Below are positions 45,188 to 59,600 of a stretch of 64,000 nucleotides of DNA, piece by piece (position 1 is the stretch's first letter; the number at the start of each line of letters is the position of its first letter). A program made the translations under genes and the position numbers. The stretch is taken from assembly GCA_038025085.1 (NCBI GenBank), contig CM076147.1, positions 28,683,001 to 28,747,000 of the forward strand. Reading direction: 5' to 3'. Below the pieces are notes generated by a model. It did not search any database, was not told the DNA's origin, and saw nothing but the letters and a program-made list of their open reading frames with translations. Origin of the DNA: Tetragonia tetragonoides (Eukaryota; Streptophyta; Magnoliopsida; Caryophyllales; Aizoaceae).

Positions 45188-45885
45188 TAGATTTCGTGCC
45201 CGTACGATGCACGGGTTCTTGTTTATCATCCTCCGTTATTAGAATCAATTTAATAATTTTTTTAAATCATATCAATATATAAAGTTGAATAATAAGAGTA
45301 GCAAGAACCAATAATAATTTTTTTTATGAACCAAAAAAACACATTTAACAAAGAAATTTTATTTTTAGTGAATATATAATTTTTTTTAGGATAATAAATA
45401 TAATACTTATGTTACTTATTTTTATTTAAATAAAATCAAACTATTTTTAATATCTTTTTAATCACCCATGCATTTATGATTATTTATTACCTATTCAATG
45501 CCACCTTGGTGAGAACTCAATTATACATATATATTAGATTTCGTGCCCGTGCAATGCACGGGTTCTTGTTTATCATCCTCCGTTATTAAAATCAATATGA
45601 TGATAAAAAAATTAATCACATAAATATATAAAGTTGAATAATAGGAGTCTAGCAAGGAACAATAATAATTTTTTTATCAAGAAAAAAACTCTTTTAACAA
45701 AGAATTTTTATTTTTAGTGAATATATAATATTTTTTAGGATAATAAATATAATACTTATGTTACTTATTTTTATTAAAATAAAATAAAAATATTTTTAGT
45801 TTCTTTTTAATCACCCATGCATTTATGACTATTTATTACGTATTAAATGTCACCTTGGTGAAAACTCAATTATACATATATATGT
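45188..45885. repeat. 347-bp tandem repeat, two units
   Basis: TAGATTTCGTGCCCGT begins both units (45188 and 45535), followed by GCACGGGTTCTTGTTTATCATCCTCCGTTATT. The units align to the end (CACCTTGGTG...ACTCAATTATACATATATAT). The second has CCCGTGCAATGCACGGG, a palindromic hairpin; the first has two changes in it. Confidence 0.85.
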
Positions 45886-45947
45886 ATATTGATTTGCACT
45901 GAATAACAATCTAATGAAGTCGTGATAGCGATAGTGTCCGTGACTAA

Positions 45948-46500
45948 GAGCATCCTCATCGAAGCTTTGTTGCAAAGATTAATGCAGATTTGGCAGAATC
46001 AAAAAGCTCAATGTTTTAGTGGGGAGAGAGGTTTTTGGGTCTCTGCCATAGAGCATCAATCACATAATGCAATGAGCGCTCACTAGCGAAAAAGAAAAGG
46101 AAAAAATAAAGTCCCTTGCCCAGCAAATGAATCACGCTTTACACAAAAACAAAGGAGCCCAGTACGCACGTATTGATCAGACGCCTGGGGGATGCTTTGG
46201 CTTGACTCTTACATGAGTCACAAAACCTGAAATTATGACATGTGGCTGGTCCCCTCCCCGAAAAGCTAATGTTACTGGTTTTTTTTTTTTTTTTTTTATC
46301 GCTTTATTGAGTGAATTAGGTGATAAAATATAGCGAGCTGTTAGACATTTTAAAAAAAGTAAAAAGAACGTAGGTACCAAAAATCTTTTTAGATTTTTTT
46401 TTTTTGAATGGGAGAAAGAGGTATTAGGGGAGAGGTTATTGAGATGGTGAGATGACATGATAATAACCTCTCCCAATAACCTTTTCAATGAGGATGCCCC
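45948..46500. mobile_element. Foldback MITE with GAGCATCCTCAT ends
   Basis: Left GAGCATCCTCATCG, right CAATGAGGATGCCCC are inverted repeats. Length about 553 bp, with long T runs (46271-46299). No clean target-site duplication was found. Confidence 0.55.
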
Positions 46501-47675
46501 AAGATCACTTACCTCGTTACTTGGCTCATGACAATCTTCAATCTTGAGCATAGTGAGATGCATTTTACAAGTTTCAATATAATGAGACGTAGGTCCGTGA
46601 GAATCTCGAGAATAGTGAGTTGCATTTTGCAAGTTTCAAAAATTGTAGAAAATATAAAAGTTGTCTTTCATCTAAAAAATAAAATAAAAGTGGCTTGTCC
46701 AACGTTGAAAGATTGAATTACCTTGAGTATGCATATAAGCTACTGAATTATTCCACCCATTGTCAATTGGTTTTGGGTTTAAACCTCACTTGTGTTATAT
46801 GTGCTGACTTGATTTAAGGCCCACTTATTGAAATTTATCATGGTATCAGTGCATATTGCTCTTGGACCATGAGCTACTCCACCCATTGCCAATTGATTTT
46901 GAGGTATAATTAAAACCATTTATTAAAATTTATCAACAATTACCTGGTCGGACAAAATGGGGCTGCACCGGTAACCCGAGATGAGGTGAGTCATATCACT
47001 CATGTGCAACAATTCAAACCTACTCTCAAGTTTATCGTGCTAAACTTTTTTTTGAGCCAGACATTAAAATGTTTATGAAGAATACATACTCCCAGAAATT
47101 GGTAAAAATTTGTGATTCTTGTGAGGCAAACTTACCTAACAAAAAATAAAACATAAAATAAATAAATTGGAGGACTTGACATTTAGTAGTGCTAGTGTAT
47201 AGTGTTGGTTACAATTAAACTCGCCAAATCAAATCTACCATGGTCACTGTAACAGTTTTCTCCTGTTAAATGTTTCCCATTTTGTTTCCTCTTTGTCCAC
47301 ATAATCCCCATTAATTGCAACTCAAAAACATTTCTGGAAACCCCCGTAAACCTCAACCTGAGCTGAAATTTACCATAAATTTTAAACTCAGGCAGCCATA
47401 ACCAACCTTCAACAGCCCTTTACTTGAAAAAAACCACCACCCATTTTCTCTCTCCTCTTTCAACCTTTTCACCATCTTAAACTTCAAACTCACATCTGAT
47501 TACTTCACTCTTTAATTAAGCTCATTTTCACTGAGATGATGGAGCTAAAATTAAATTAAACACTGTGATCTAAAAAACCCATTAACCAAATTCTCCAAAG
47601 CTCCAATCTTTATTCAGCTCTCGATCTCTATCAAGATGTATTGAAGTAGTGAGAGATTATTACTTATTTTGGAAA
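46501..47675 (+). promoter_or_regulatory. 5' flank and leader of the PGAP1-like gene
   Basis: It has two copies of ACTCCACCCATTG(T/C)CAATTG-like text near 46750 and 46880, of unknown origin. A pyrimidine-rich stretch (47440-47480) precedes the ATG at 47676. No other feature is apparent. Confidence 0.4.
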
Positions 47676-50600
47676 ATGGAAGGTATAAGATCGAAGTTGA
47701 GAATTGGAGTATTAATATCCATAGCAGCATTAATTAGTTTAACAGGATTATACAGTTTATTGAAGCCGATTCAAAATGGGTGTGTTATGACATATATGTA
47801 TCCCACATATATTCCAATCTCAGCACCAAGGAATTTGACAGAGAATAAATATGGGTTATATTTGTATCATGAAGGTTGGAAAAAGATTGATTTTAATGAG
47901 CATATTAAGCAGCTTAATGGTGTTCCCGTTTTGTTTATTCCTGGCAATGGTGGTAGCTACAAGCAGGTAACTTTCTCTGGTTTTTGATCGGATTTGTTGA
48001 AATAGTAATTATTTATTTATTTATTTTACCATGGTTTGGTAATTTAGGTAATGGGCAGATTTTATGGAATGATTTTTGAGTTTTAGATTTAGCTGTGCCT
48101 GTACAGATTTTGTTGGAAAGAGGGTTTGAATGGGATCCAAAGTACAATTAGACGAAAAAAATTAATAAAATCTGTGAACATGGCATTTGGGTCGCTTGTG
48201 AAATTGCAACCCTTTAGTCATGTAATGGTGGTGCTTGTAGAAATGAGCAAACACTAGCATGATATACATGAAGTTTGACCCTTATTTAATTTGGTAATTA
48301 AGATAAATTTAGCTTATTTGTGTAGGGTGACAAAGGTTAGAATATAGAAACAATGTTAGAATGGGATCCAAACAATCAAACAAAAAAGAAAATCTATGAA
48401 CAAGGCTCTACATTAAGTAAATCTTAATCCTTTAGGTAATTTGGTGCTTGTAGAAGTCAACAAAATACTAGCAATGATAACTAGTTTGACATTGATAGTT
48501 TTCTCGCCTAATAGTTGGGTGCTCTCAATTAACGGAGGATCAAGCAAATTACATGGTAGATGTGGACTTGTTCATCTAATTCATGGCGTATACCAAGTTG
48601 AGTGATATAGCATATAGGTCATTACTTAGTCTAAGATTTAGTGGTCGGGTGTCCATGATATTATGAAACATGAAGGCGTAGAAAGCTAGCATAGTAAAGT
48701 ATTTGGAAGAATATCGTCCGAATATCATGTTTTATATAATAGATATAGGAGCTACTGTGGGAATATATACGTGACTGAGAAAACGGGGAAAGGGTATAAT
48801 CTAATGTGTTCATTTGCCAGATGAAAATGCAATGTAGGACTATATGGACCAAGGAAAGTATCATGGCACCTGAACTAAAATAGCAGCCTGTCAGAAAGAA
48901 CTCATACACTGATGGTTATGTGTTGCAAAAATTCGTTGACGGGTTTTCATATACAAGCTTACAATTAGAGAGAAAGAGGAAGAAAAGTGGGGCTAACGAA
49001 TTTTTACAAAGGTAGTATGCATGAATTTAGTGGGTACGATTTATTTACTTTAATCTGCATCACCTTTTGGTCAACTTACTCCCTCCTCTATTTGTTTTTT
49101 CATCTCCACGAATGCAAAAATTTAAGATGATATGCAATCGTTATTGTTAAATCCACCCACTTCCCAAATTGTCCTAGTAAGAAAAGACTGCTAAATAATT
49201 TAGTATTTTAAACTTAAGAATGATAAATTGGGACGTGAAACAATTTTGATACTAAATGCAGTGCATTGACGGTATTTTGGTACACCCTGAAAGGAATATA
49301 TGGAAAAGCAATATTAGGAAGGAGGGAGGATGATGGACGATGTTATGGATCATGCACTTGAAGCTACCAAGTGGTGTCTTTACTTAGATGCTAGAAGTGC
49401 TTGATTTACTGTTGCTGATAAAGTAGATAATAACCAAAGAAGAGAGAGAATACTATGTATACTTAGTTCTCAGTCCTTATTCAAAGTATTTTCTTGCTTT
49501 CTTCATCTTAGGTGAGGTCAATAGCGAAAGAGTCCCATTGGGCATATACAACAGGGCCGCTCGAGCAAACCTTTTATCAGGAAGCTCCTCTGACCCCAGA
49601 GGAGGGAGGACTGGACTTGGATGTTGCTAAGCTTTCTCTGCCTAATCAATATGCTTCTATGCTGGATTGGTTTGCCGTGGATTTGGAAGGAGAACATTCG
49701 GCTATGGATGGTCAGATCCTCCAAGAACACACTGAATATGTTGTATATGCCATTCACCGGGTATGGTTACATCCTCTATCAAACTTGATATTTGGCATCT
49801 TTTGAGTTCTTTTTCAGATAGTAATAGCATGTGCTGCTTCACTGGCTGCATTAATACTCGGCATATTCATTTTTTTCCAGATTCTTGTAATAAAACTCCT
49901 TGGCTCATTTAATTGGTGATTTCGCTTGTTATACCAGATATTGGACCAATATAAAGAATCCCGTGATGCAAGAGCAAAGGAAGGTGCTGCAGTCACTGGA
50001 AATTTACCCAGAAGTGTGATATTAGTAGGTCATTCCATGGGGGGTTTTGTTGCTAGAGCAGCAGTTATCCACCCACATTTGCGGAAATCAGCTGTTGAAA
50101 CTGTTGTTACACTTTCAACTCCACACCAGTAAGTTCTTGGGTTGGTCTAATGGTCTACATTGACTTGTAGGCTTGGCAATTTTTGTTACACAACTTGCAT
50201 CTTATATGAGTTCCACTTATTACAGGTCACCTCCTGTTGCACTGCAGCCATCCTTGGGCTATTACTTTGCATCCATAAATCAGAAATGGAGGGAAGGTTA
50301 TCAGAACCAAGCTCATCATGCTCGGCATTCTGTGTCAGATTCTGTGCTCTCTCACATTGTTGTTATCTCTATTTCTGGTGGAATCAATGATTACCAGGTA
50401 TTTGTGTCTTGGTTTTCCACCTTGGCCCGTGGTAATTGTGTTGGTTATCTCCATTTGGTCATTCTGCAATCAACCATGTTTAGAAAAGGAACATCTATCT
50501 TGGCACTCATTGTTTAGACAAGTCACTTTTTGTTTTGTGTGTATGGCTGCCTTGTGATCACTGATACATTTCATTTCTAAGATGCAATGGCAAGAATATT

Positions 50601-53600
50601 CTGAACACTCTTAAATTTAGATGATCCTTACTTTCTTTATTCTTTTCTTGCTGGTCTGTGGGTGATTACTTTCCTATCACGTTGTTGTGACTCATTGTTA
50701 TGGTTGATAACATATCTCACATAAATTATAGATATACGCACAGAACATATTTATCATGTAACTATATAGCTGTATTCATGGAAAACCTCGAGATGTTATT
50801 GATCCGTCATTCAAGCCAAATTGGTTAGTCCAAATTTGAAGCTGTAACTAACTGTAGATTTGTTTTCATCAAAGACACCTCGTGTTTATCATGAGCCCAA
50901 CATGGCCAAAAAAAGACTGTGTCATTACGTCAGGATCAGATCCTTAAGTTTGATAAAATAAGAAGACACAAATATAGAAAGAAATTGAACATTTATGTTT
51001 GGAAGCAATATAAACATGGGAGTCTTGCTGCAATGAACTCTTAACTAAAAGAGTTTCAAGCGCATTTCAATGAACCCGATAAATTAGTGGCTGGCTGGCT
51101 TTTACCATCCGGTGACTGGTTTGCATTTCACACCACTTGGTTAAACCAAAGAATTGGGTGTTTATCTTGCATATTTAATTTCTCTTTTTTTGATAAAGAA
51201 AAGTTCTATTGCAATTGAAAATAGTAAGTATCACAAACAAGAGGACAAGTAGTCCTCAAAAGAAAAGGCTAAAGAAAAGCTACCTTACAAATCGCCCCAG
51301 TGACGTTGCACGTCAGTGAGAGGCACCCCTCTAAACGGCCCCGAAGCCTTGGCCCAAAGAGAAGCCAAATACACCGCCCGATCCCAAACAAAGGCAGGAG
51401 GCTTACAGAGCCCATCAAAAGTGCGGGAGTTACGTTCCAACCAAACACACCTAAAGATAGCAAAAAGAACGCACATCTCCACAACATCTTGTTCTCCTTA
51501 CCCCTGCCTAGGCCAAGAGCTCGAGCCTGGATGAGCTGAGTGATAATGGGGGAGAGGGGGGGCAAATGAAACATTCCCCCAGAATGCTGAACAGATGTCT
51601 CCAAGGGACTGAGTGAAACGACAATGCAAGAAAAAGGTGTAAACAAGTCTCACAAGCCTCATTACAAAGCACACACACATCCGGAGACAAAGACCAGCCA
51701 ATTTCTTACTCAGCACATTCAAACTATTAGCACTCATCGAGGAATTCACTTGCTTTGAAATTTATTATTATTAGTACTCCAAAAAGGGTGTCTGCTATGA
51801 GAAACTGGAAGTACTTAATTAGATGGGGATCTTATTGGAGTAAACTGATTTGACATCGCTTTGAACAGTTGAACTTGATATTGCATTTTTCATGGGCTAA
51901 GGGTCTGTTCTCCCCAACTGAAAAACGTTTATATTTATAACTGAAAATTTATTTTTGTTGAACTTCGTTGAACTTTATTTAACTTTATATAACTTTGTTG
52001 AACTTCGTTGAACTTTGTTTATTTTTGTTGAATCTTGTTGATTCAAGTGTTTTTTATAACTAGTTTGTATATTGGTTTGTTTAACTTTGTTGAACTTTGT
52101 TTAACTTTATTTAACTTTGTTGAAGTTTGCTGAAGTTTGTTGAAGTTTGCTGAAATAAACAGAAATAAACAGAAATAAGCTGGGGAGAACAGACCCTAAG
52201 TCTACGGAAGCAAACAGTCATAAACTGTTTATCAAACATTGATAATTAGCTACGAAAGGCAAGATGCTATTGGGATTTTCGTCCATTGATGTAGTCAAAC
52301 ATAATATTAGTACTTTTTCTATGATCCTTTGCATTCTCATTCTCTGATTTTACTTGCTTTAGTGACATGTGGATCATGATGGTGAACTAAAATTCCTCTG
52401 AATTTGTAATACACCCTGGTGAATGTATGAGTTGTCATGGAACTAACTTAGATCTCTGAGGTGCTGAAATTGTGAAGCAATGAGATGTTCAATTTCTGTA
52501 GTAATTGAAGCCCTTGTTCATAGAAGAGTGATACTCTACTAAGTTACTCATGTTAGTTTTCTCATTAAGATGCTCCTTTCTTGGGATTCTGGATATGCGT
52601 TCCTTTTTTTTTTCTTTTTCTTTTTGGGTTGAATCTCTGGTTCCTCCTAGTGCTTTAGGTTTATGCTGCCTAGGTCATATATATCCTAACTCTCTATTAC
52701 CCTGTCTAAAGGTGCGAGCAAAGTTAGAATCGCTGGACAACATTGTGCCTCCCAGTCACGGCTTTATGATCAGCAGTACAGAAATGAGGAATGTGTGGTT
52801 GTCAATGGAACATCAAGCAATATTATGGTGTAACCAACTTATTGTTCAAGTAAGAATGATTCCTTTCCGTCTGCAAGAGTCTAATATATATTCTTCTAAA
52901 GTGTGAATTCATTTTAGGTGTCACACACACTTCTCAGTTTGGTAGACCCAGAAACAGGTCATCCTTTTGGTGACAGAGAGAGAAGACTGGCGGTGTTTAC
53001 AAAGATGCTTCACAGCGGCTTTCGACACGGCAATACTTTGATAGGCCAGACACCTGTGCTGCCTACTCGTACACCTGTTGATAATGGGATCGATTCTGCT
53101 GGTATTTCAACCATCCTTGCAGCTCCTATTAGAATTGGCAGTTATGACTGAATTCTTACCTTGTGGTAGGAAAAGTGCAATGTTAAGATTTGGTGAAATC
53201 GTTCATTGTTGAACTTAAGTTGGCCAATGACTTAGTTTGCCAGGGTCCAAGAAAGGAAAAAGAAATAAGAAAAGAAAATGACGATAATATCAGGTGTCTT
53301 TTGTAGAGGGAAAAGTGATGTTCTCCGAGTCCAAGGCTTCTGTGTTTCATGGTGGTCCAACAGAGCTAAGACTGTCGAGAACAGAAGAAAATGATTAAGT
53401 TTAATCAAAGCAATAAACTATACATGTTTAGATCATGTCACCGAAGACAATAAAGATAAACTAATATCTGGTAAGTTGGGAACAGTGATAAAGCCCTTCC
53501 CATGAGCAGTAATTTGCGATCTAGTCCGATCAAAAGGGTCTGTCTATGACTTGTGACAATTATCGCAGAGAATGTGCAATTTAGTAGAAAAGTCCGAGGA

Positions 53601-56600
53601 GATTCCTTGCATGTTCTTCAATAACAAAAAGCTAATGTCCTTATATATTGCACAGGTTTGATGAAATTCATATTAAAAATGCACATTTGCAGGATCTCTT
53701 GCACACCCTGTATCTGTTTGTCCCAAAACTGCTCAGTGGAGTGATGACACTCTTGAGAAGGACCTTTATATTCAAACGACAACTGTAACTGTCTTAGCCA
53801 TGGATGGCAGGAGGCGATGGTTGGACATTCAGAAGCTGGTTAGTTTTTGGAAAATATATAGAAATTGGTGATCGTTTATTATTTTTTCTAATTCTTCACT
53901 ATACAGAAATCATTACAATTTACAATGAACTTTTTTTATTTTTATTTTTCCTTTTTCTGCACCACTACGTGCAAACTCTGCATCTAAAAAGGATGGAGAG
54001 AGCAAGAAAAAAGAAGGAAATGGTTAGATTTCGGTTGAATTGTTGATTGGAGGCAATTATTGAATTCCGCCTCTTTCTTTTTTCTGGAGGAACAAAGTTT
54101 GTTTTGGTCCTTTCACATTTCCTTTCCATGCATTCATTCACTGTTCAAATTCAAGTGAGGTTCAATTCAAGCTTGTTTGCTTGATATTGTGCGAAGGTAC
54201 TGAACTTAATTTAACTTTCACATTAAACTTAAAGTATGAGAAGAAGTGTGTTTGTAGCTTTGATAGACCTTGGCAAGCATGTGGGAAAGCAAACGGGCAA
54301 GAAATATCTTGCAACATTAGATCTAGTAGCATTCATAATTATGCCTCTAGAGGCTATGGAAACATTTATATACGCCGCCTAAGCCCAAATTCATTGCCCC
54401 AAGAAGACACGGCCATTTGAGTCTCTTTCTTGCTATTTTGGCCTTCCATGAGGAACAGGGTTTGGCGGCACGGCCGTTTTGTGAACCGATGTGCATTTTG
54501 GTTTGTTCCCTGCATGTTTTTGACAGTGTATGCGAGCCTATTCTCTGGAGGATCCTAAGCGCTCTCTTAGGATTTAGATGGTGCTTCATTGAAGAGGCAT
54601 GTTCTTATATGAAGAGACACAATGCTTCACAAAAGCCGAGAGGCGTGTTTTCTTCTGCAAATAGAGGATGTCTCTAGCTTCTTGGAGGAGATAAACGATG
54701 GAAGAAACACATGGAAACAATCCTAGACACAAGCTTGCCTTCTTCTTGGTTTCTTAGTGCCTTGTTGTCGGTTGTGCAACCTATAAGCATAAACTCCAAT
54801 GTACCAAAAGGAGCTTTTGGTAGTTATATATAGGGACAAATCAAGTCTTAGGACAGCGCCTAGCATGCCTCGGAGTTTGTTTTAACAGTAGTTCACTTCA
54901 TGTACCTCGAAAATATTCCGTAACAAAAATTATATTATTATTGTTTGTATTGAAGCGGCATTTGTCTGTCCACCATTCATTGTGAAGTTGCCGATGGTCG
55001 TCGCACTTCGGATCTCGGGTCAAACGGAAACAGCTTCTCTGTGAGACTCTCACGGGGGTAAGGCTGCGTACAACCAACCCCCCCTTACCCTGCCTAGGCG
55101 GGAGCCTCGTTGGAGGCACTGGGGTAATGTTAATGTATTGAAGCGGCATCTGTATGATAAATCTTTACCTAACTCTTTAGCAGTGGGAACATTTATCATT
55201 TGTCGTCTGCGCTGTACTACTTGCATACTTACCTTGCTTTGTTGAATTGTTATGCCCTTATAACAATATTTTCTTATGTTTAGGGTTCCAATGGAAAAAG
55301 TCATTTTGTACTTGTTACAAATCTTTCTCCATGTTATGGTGTTCGAATTCATCTTTGGCCTGAAAAGGGAAACACTTCGTCAGACTTACCTCTGAGTAAA
55401 AGAGTAGTGGAGGTGACATCAAAATTGGCACAGATTCCATCGAGACCAGCCCCAAAGCAGGTATCAACCTGATATTCTCTACGCCACCTTCCTCAAGAAC
55501 CCGATTCTTGTTAGCTCTCTTCAAACAAGTGCTTCATGTGGTCTATTGTTAATATTTATTGGTTAGCATGCTTCATATTTCAGGTTTATACTTTCTACGC
55601 CATGGAAAAAAAAATCTTCTTTTCGTTCTAAGACTCTAATATTTGAATCGTAGGTAGCTTCTTCTTAGATGATAAAGTATACTAATCTGAATTTAACTCC
55701 TTTACGGTCATATACTCGACAGATTGAACCAGGTAGTCAGACTGAGCAGCCTCCTCCTTCTGCTGTATTTTGGTTAAGCCCTGATGTTATGCGTGGATTC
55801 AGATTCATAACCATCTCAGTTGCTCCTAGACCGGTATTCTATTTGGACCTATTTTCACTATTACAGTCCCCGGTAAAAAAATTTAGGATTGAGTGTTTAC
55901 TGATACACTTTCTTGATTTCATCGTGTTCAGACTGTTTCTGGAAGACCTCCACCAGCAGCTTCAATGGCAGTTGGGCAATTCTTCAACCTAGAGGAAGGG
56001 ATGATGGAATTTTCTCCCTCCTCATTACTTCTGTCTGCCTATTCACCTAAGGTATAGTTATACAATGTTACTTCATACTTTCAAGTGAAGTACAATGATT
56101 ATGATGTTTACTGGTTTACTGACTACACAGGAGACATTGTTCAAGGAGGATCATCCTCTTGCTCTCAATATCTCGTTCACTGTCAGTTTAGGACTGTTGC
56201 CTGTTACATTGACTCTGAAAACGATTGGATGTGGAATTAAAAAATCTGGGCTTTCGGCTGAAGAGGCTGGTGATGTCGAAAACAATAGTAAGGACTCACT
56301 CTATGTCTAAATCATTTATCATTTATTATGAAAAAAGGGACTGATCTTCCCTTTTTCCGTCACATGTTTAGCATGTGCTTCATTTTCGATTTTGAGCTCC
56401 CTTTTCTTCATGACGGTGATGGAGTGTGTATTTGGGGGGGGGGGGGTGTGAAGCTGCGATATGGAATTTGGACAGAGGAAGAGGAAGTTATTGTAAGGGG
56501 GGTTGTTAATTTGGGAGGGAAACAAGTTAGGGTGGGGGGGGGGGGGTTATTATTTGGTGAAAAATGCACAATGCTGCTTGAAATAAAATGAAGCCACATG

Positions 56601-59600
56601 CCACACTCGTGAGGGCGAAACGGGAGCATTAGCCTATTCTTTCACCGGAAAATGATACATGGTACTGAAACTGATTGGTGGTTTTGTGCAAAAAAAATCA
56701 AATAATTATTAGGTGTTTCCCCTGCAAAAAGTGGTATATATAAGGTGGTTCTAAACTTCTAATCAAGTTTTCCTAAACATTATAAGAAAAGCTAGTTTAG
56801 ACAATACCGGCGTCCAGCAAACCGCCCCCCCTCCCCTTCTGAAACAAAGAAAGACAAAAAAAAAATAGATTTCTGAAGTTTGCAATTGTTACATCGAGAT
56901 TCTGCCCCCCACCCTCCCTTCAGCTATTCATTACTCATTTGGTTTATGTTGGAATGACAAACTGTTGTTTCAACTTAGGGCTTTGCAAGTTGCGATGTTT
57001 TCCAGCTGTAGCATTGGCTTGGGATAGGACATCAGGTCTGCTTGTGTACCCAAATTTGAATTCTGAGACAATTGTCGTAGATTCTGCACCAGCACTCTGG
57101 AGTTCAGCCCATGGATCAGAAAAGACCACTGTTTTATTGTTGGTACATCACTCCTCATTTGCCATGCTGTATCATTCACCTTTTCCCCCAATTGGTTAAC
57201 TGCTTTCTAATCTTATGATTTATACTATCCATTTATCTCTTCTCTTTCCCTTTACTCCTGCAGGTTGATCCTCATTGTGCGTACAAAACTACTTACTCTG
57301 TCTCTATGACTGCTGCTGCCAGCAGATTTCTGCTTTTATACTGTTCTAAGGTGGAGTTGTGCCCTATAATCCTATCATCTTTGTTTTTGCTGTGATTTTG
57401 CAATATATCTCATATACATGCATCAACATCAACATTGTCCCAGTGCCTCCAAAGAGGCTCCCGCCCAAGCAGGGTGGGGGTTGTTGATGTACGCAGCCTT
57501 ACACCTGTAAAAACAGAGATATTTCCACGGAGGTTGTTTCCATGTAATCCTTGTCTCATATCAGGAAGTCACTATTTGCAATATATCTCAGACCTATACA
57601 TGAAATGCCTGAACTTTTAGTTTCATACATCATCATGAAGATTTTCATTTATGATTGAGGACTCACTCAACCTATGGTGTTAGTCTGTGCAAGCCGACAT
57701 TGATATTCTGTGTTGGTTTGTGTTCCGACATTAACCTCACATGCTCGTATTTTGGCAGATAGTTGGGCTTGCCATTGCTGTAGTCTTCTTTGCTCTCATG
57801 AGACAAGCACGTGCTTGGGAGCTTGATGTGCCTATGCCTTCGATGCTGAAAGCTGTTGAGTACAACATGATGATGCCTTTTCCATTTCTTATGTTGGTCG
57901 CAGTTCCCTTGTTGATTCCATTGTTGCTCTCCGTTCTACACTTCACATCACTTCCACCAGTCTCGAGCTTTCTTGTTGTATCACTTATCTGCTACGTGGT
58001 TGCGAATGGCTTCGTAATTATATTGATTATGGTGTCACAATCAGTCTTCTACGTCACTGCTTTTGCACATGTTTTCTTCAAGAAACGGTCAGTATTTCTC
58101 TTCCACGTAATTTCGCATTATTTATTTCACAGCTGTGAGCATGCAAGAATAGAGCTTTGCTTGACAGGGAACTGATATGAGTTTTGTTTATGAGCCACAT
58201 AGCAATTTATTTGTACCTATTCTCTGCAAGTTGATTCTTCAAGGAGAGATTCAATATTGGGTATGCAAATGCATTTGTCGAAGTTAGAGATTAATCTGTC
58301 AAAGGCTACTTTGATAGATAAACACCCTATAACAAAATTTTAACTTATAGCCATATACTAAACTAGAGATTAGTCTGTCCAATGTTTTGAATTTACACCA
58401 AAGAGAGCATGATTTCTAAATCTGTAGTGCTTGATAGACAATGAGGATTCCATGTCATGATTTCTTTAACAGTCATACCATACTGCAGGAGAAGAGGGTG
58501 GTCATATGTAACCTTATCCCTAAAGGTGTAGACAGGCTATTCCTGTTCGAACCTTGGTTAGAAATACATGGACTGCCTGGTACTTCCATGTTCTAACAAA
58601 TAAGAAGCACATACCTCTGAAATTTGATGTATTCCATTATAATTCAAAGCTGGAAAATTGCCCGAGACCCAAGAGTGAGTTTTTCAGCTTTGTTGGATAT
58701 GGACTTTCGCTTAAAAGAAGTTAAGTTGATACAGCCGCCGAATACAGTATAGAGAAACTAAAACTTCACCACAGCGTTGCCTTTTGTGAAGAAACCCGAA
58801 AGATTGAAGAAAGCTTACTGGTGGTTTGCATGTTTGCAGCAGTATTTTCCTTTCAGTATGTCGTTTCCCTTCCCCATGACTTATTAAGGGAATTACAGAT
58901 GCCAATGTGGAGCTCATCTCCTAGGCATTTCTGTGGTTTGTGGAAAAAGAGAAACCAGCCTGATTTAATTATAGGGAGTAGAAAAACAAAACAGAATTTC
59001 AGGCTTGAGGTTTCCTAGGCTTTGTATGGGTGTAGTAGTGCCACAGTCATACTCTTTACTTTCATAGATGTCATATTATCCATAATAGCTTGGGATTTAG
59101 TTCAGGGTTCAAATCAGATTGGCTATCGAAAAGTCTGAATCTAGCAAAATACTTTCCATTCAGCTGAGCACTATCAACCATGAACCTTGTTAACAAGATG
59201 GAATATATGACAGATTGTTGTGGAAACTTCACTATGAAAACAAGCTTAATCCTATCTTTCCCGAGTCCTCAAATTTATCAAAGCTCATGACAAGATAGTC
59301 TATTTGTTCTAACTGATGGCCTTAGTTCTAGTGCATTAGTTTGTTTAGAAGTAGATTTTATATGTTGAACAATCTTTGGAATACTGAAATATATAATTGA
59401 CTGGCAATAGGCTTCAGGTTCTGCCTTTTTTTTCCTAATTACTAGCATTTGTACTAAGCAATAAAGCACTTTTGCGAAAAAAAGAGATAGTAAGCAATAA
59501 AGCACTACTTGCTAAATGCTAAGTGAGATCTCTTCTTTTCATACGCTTTTTTCGTTATTTTAATTGACTAGTAGAATTTTGTTATTCTTATTGTTTGGCA

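Noticed and set aside
46177..46632. 151-codon minus-strand ORF
   Set aside because: It crosses a foldback MITE and its homopolymer T runs. No domain.
53839..54900. Second gene or LTR in PGAP1 intron 7
   Set aside because: Short ORFs on both strands (around 54347-54677) have no domain, and no paired LTR ends were found.
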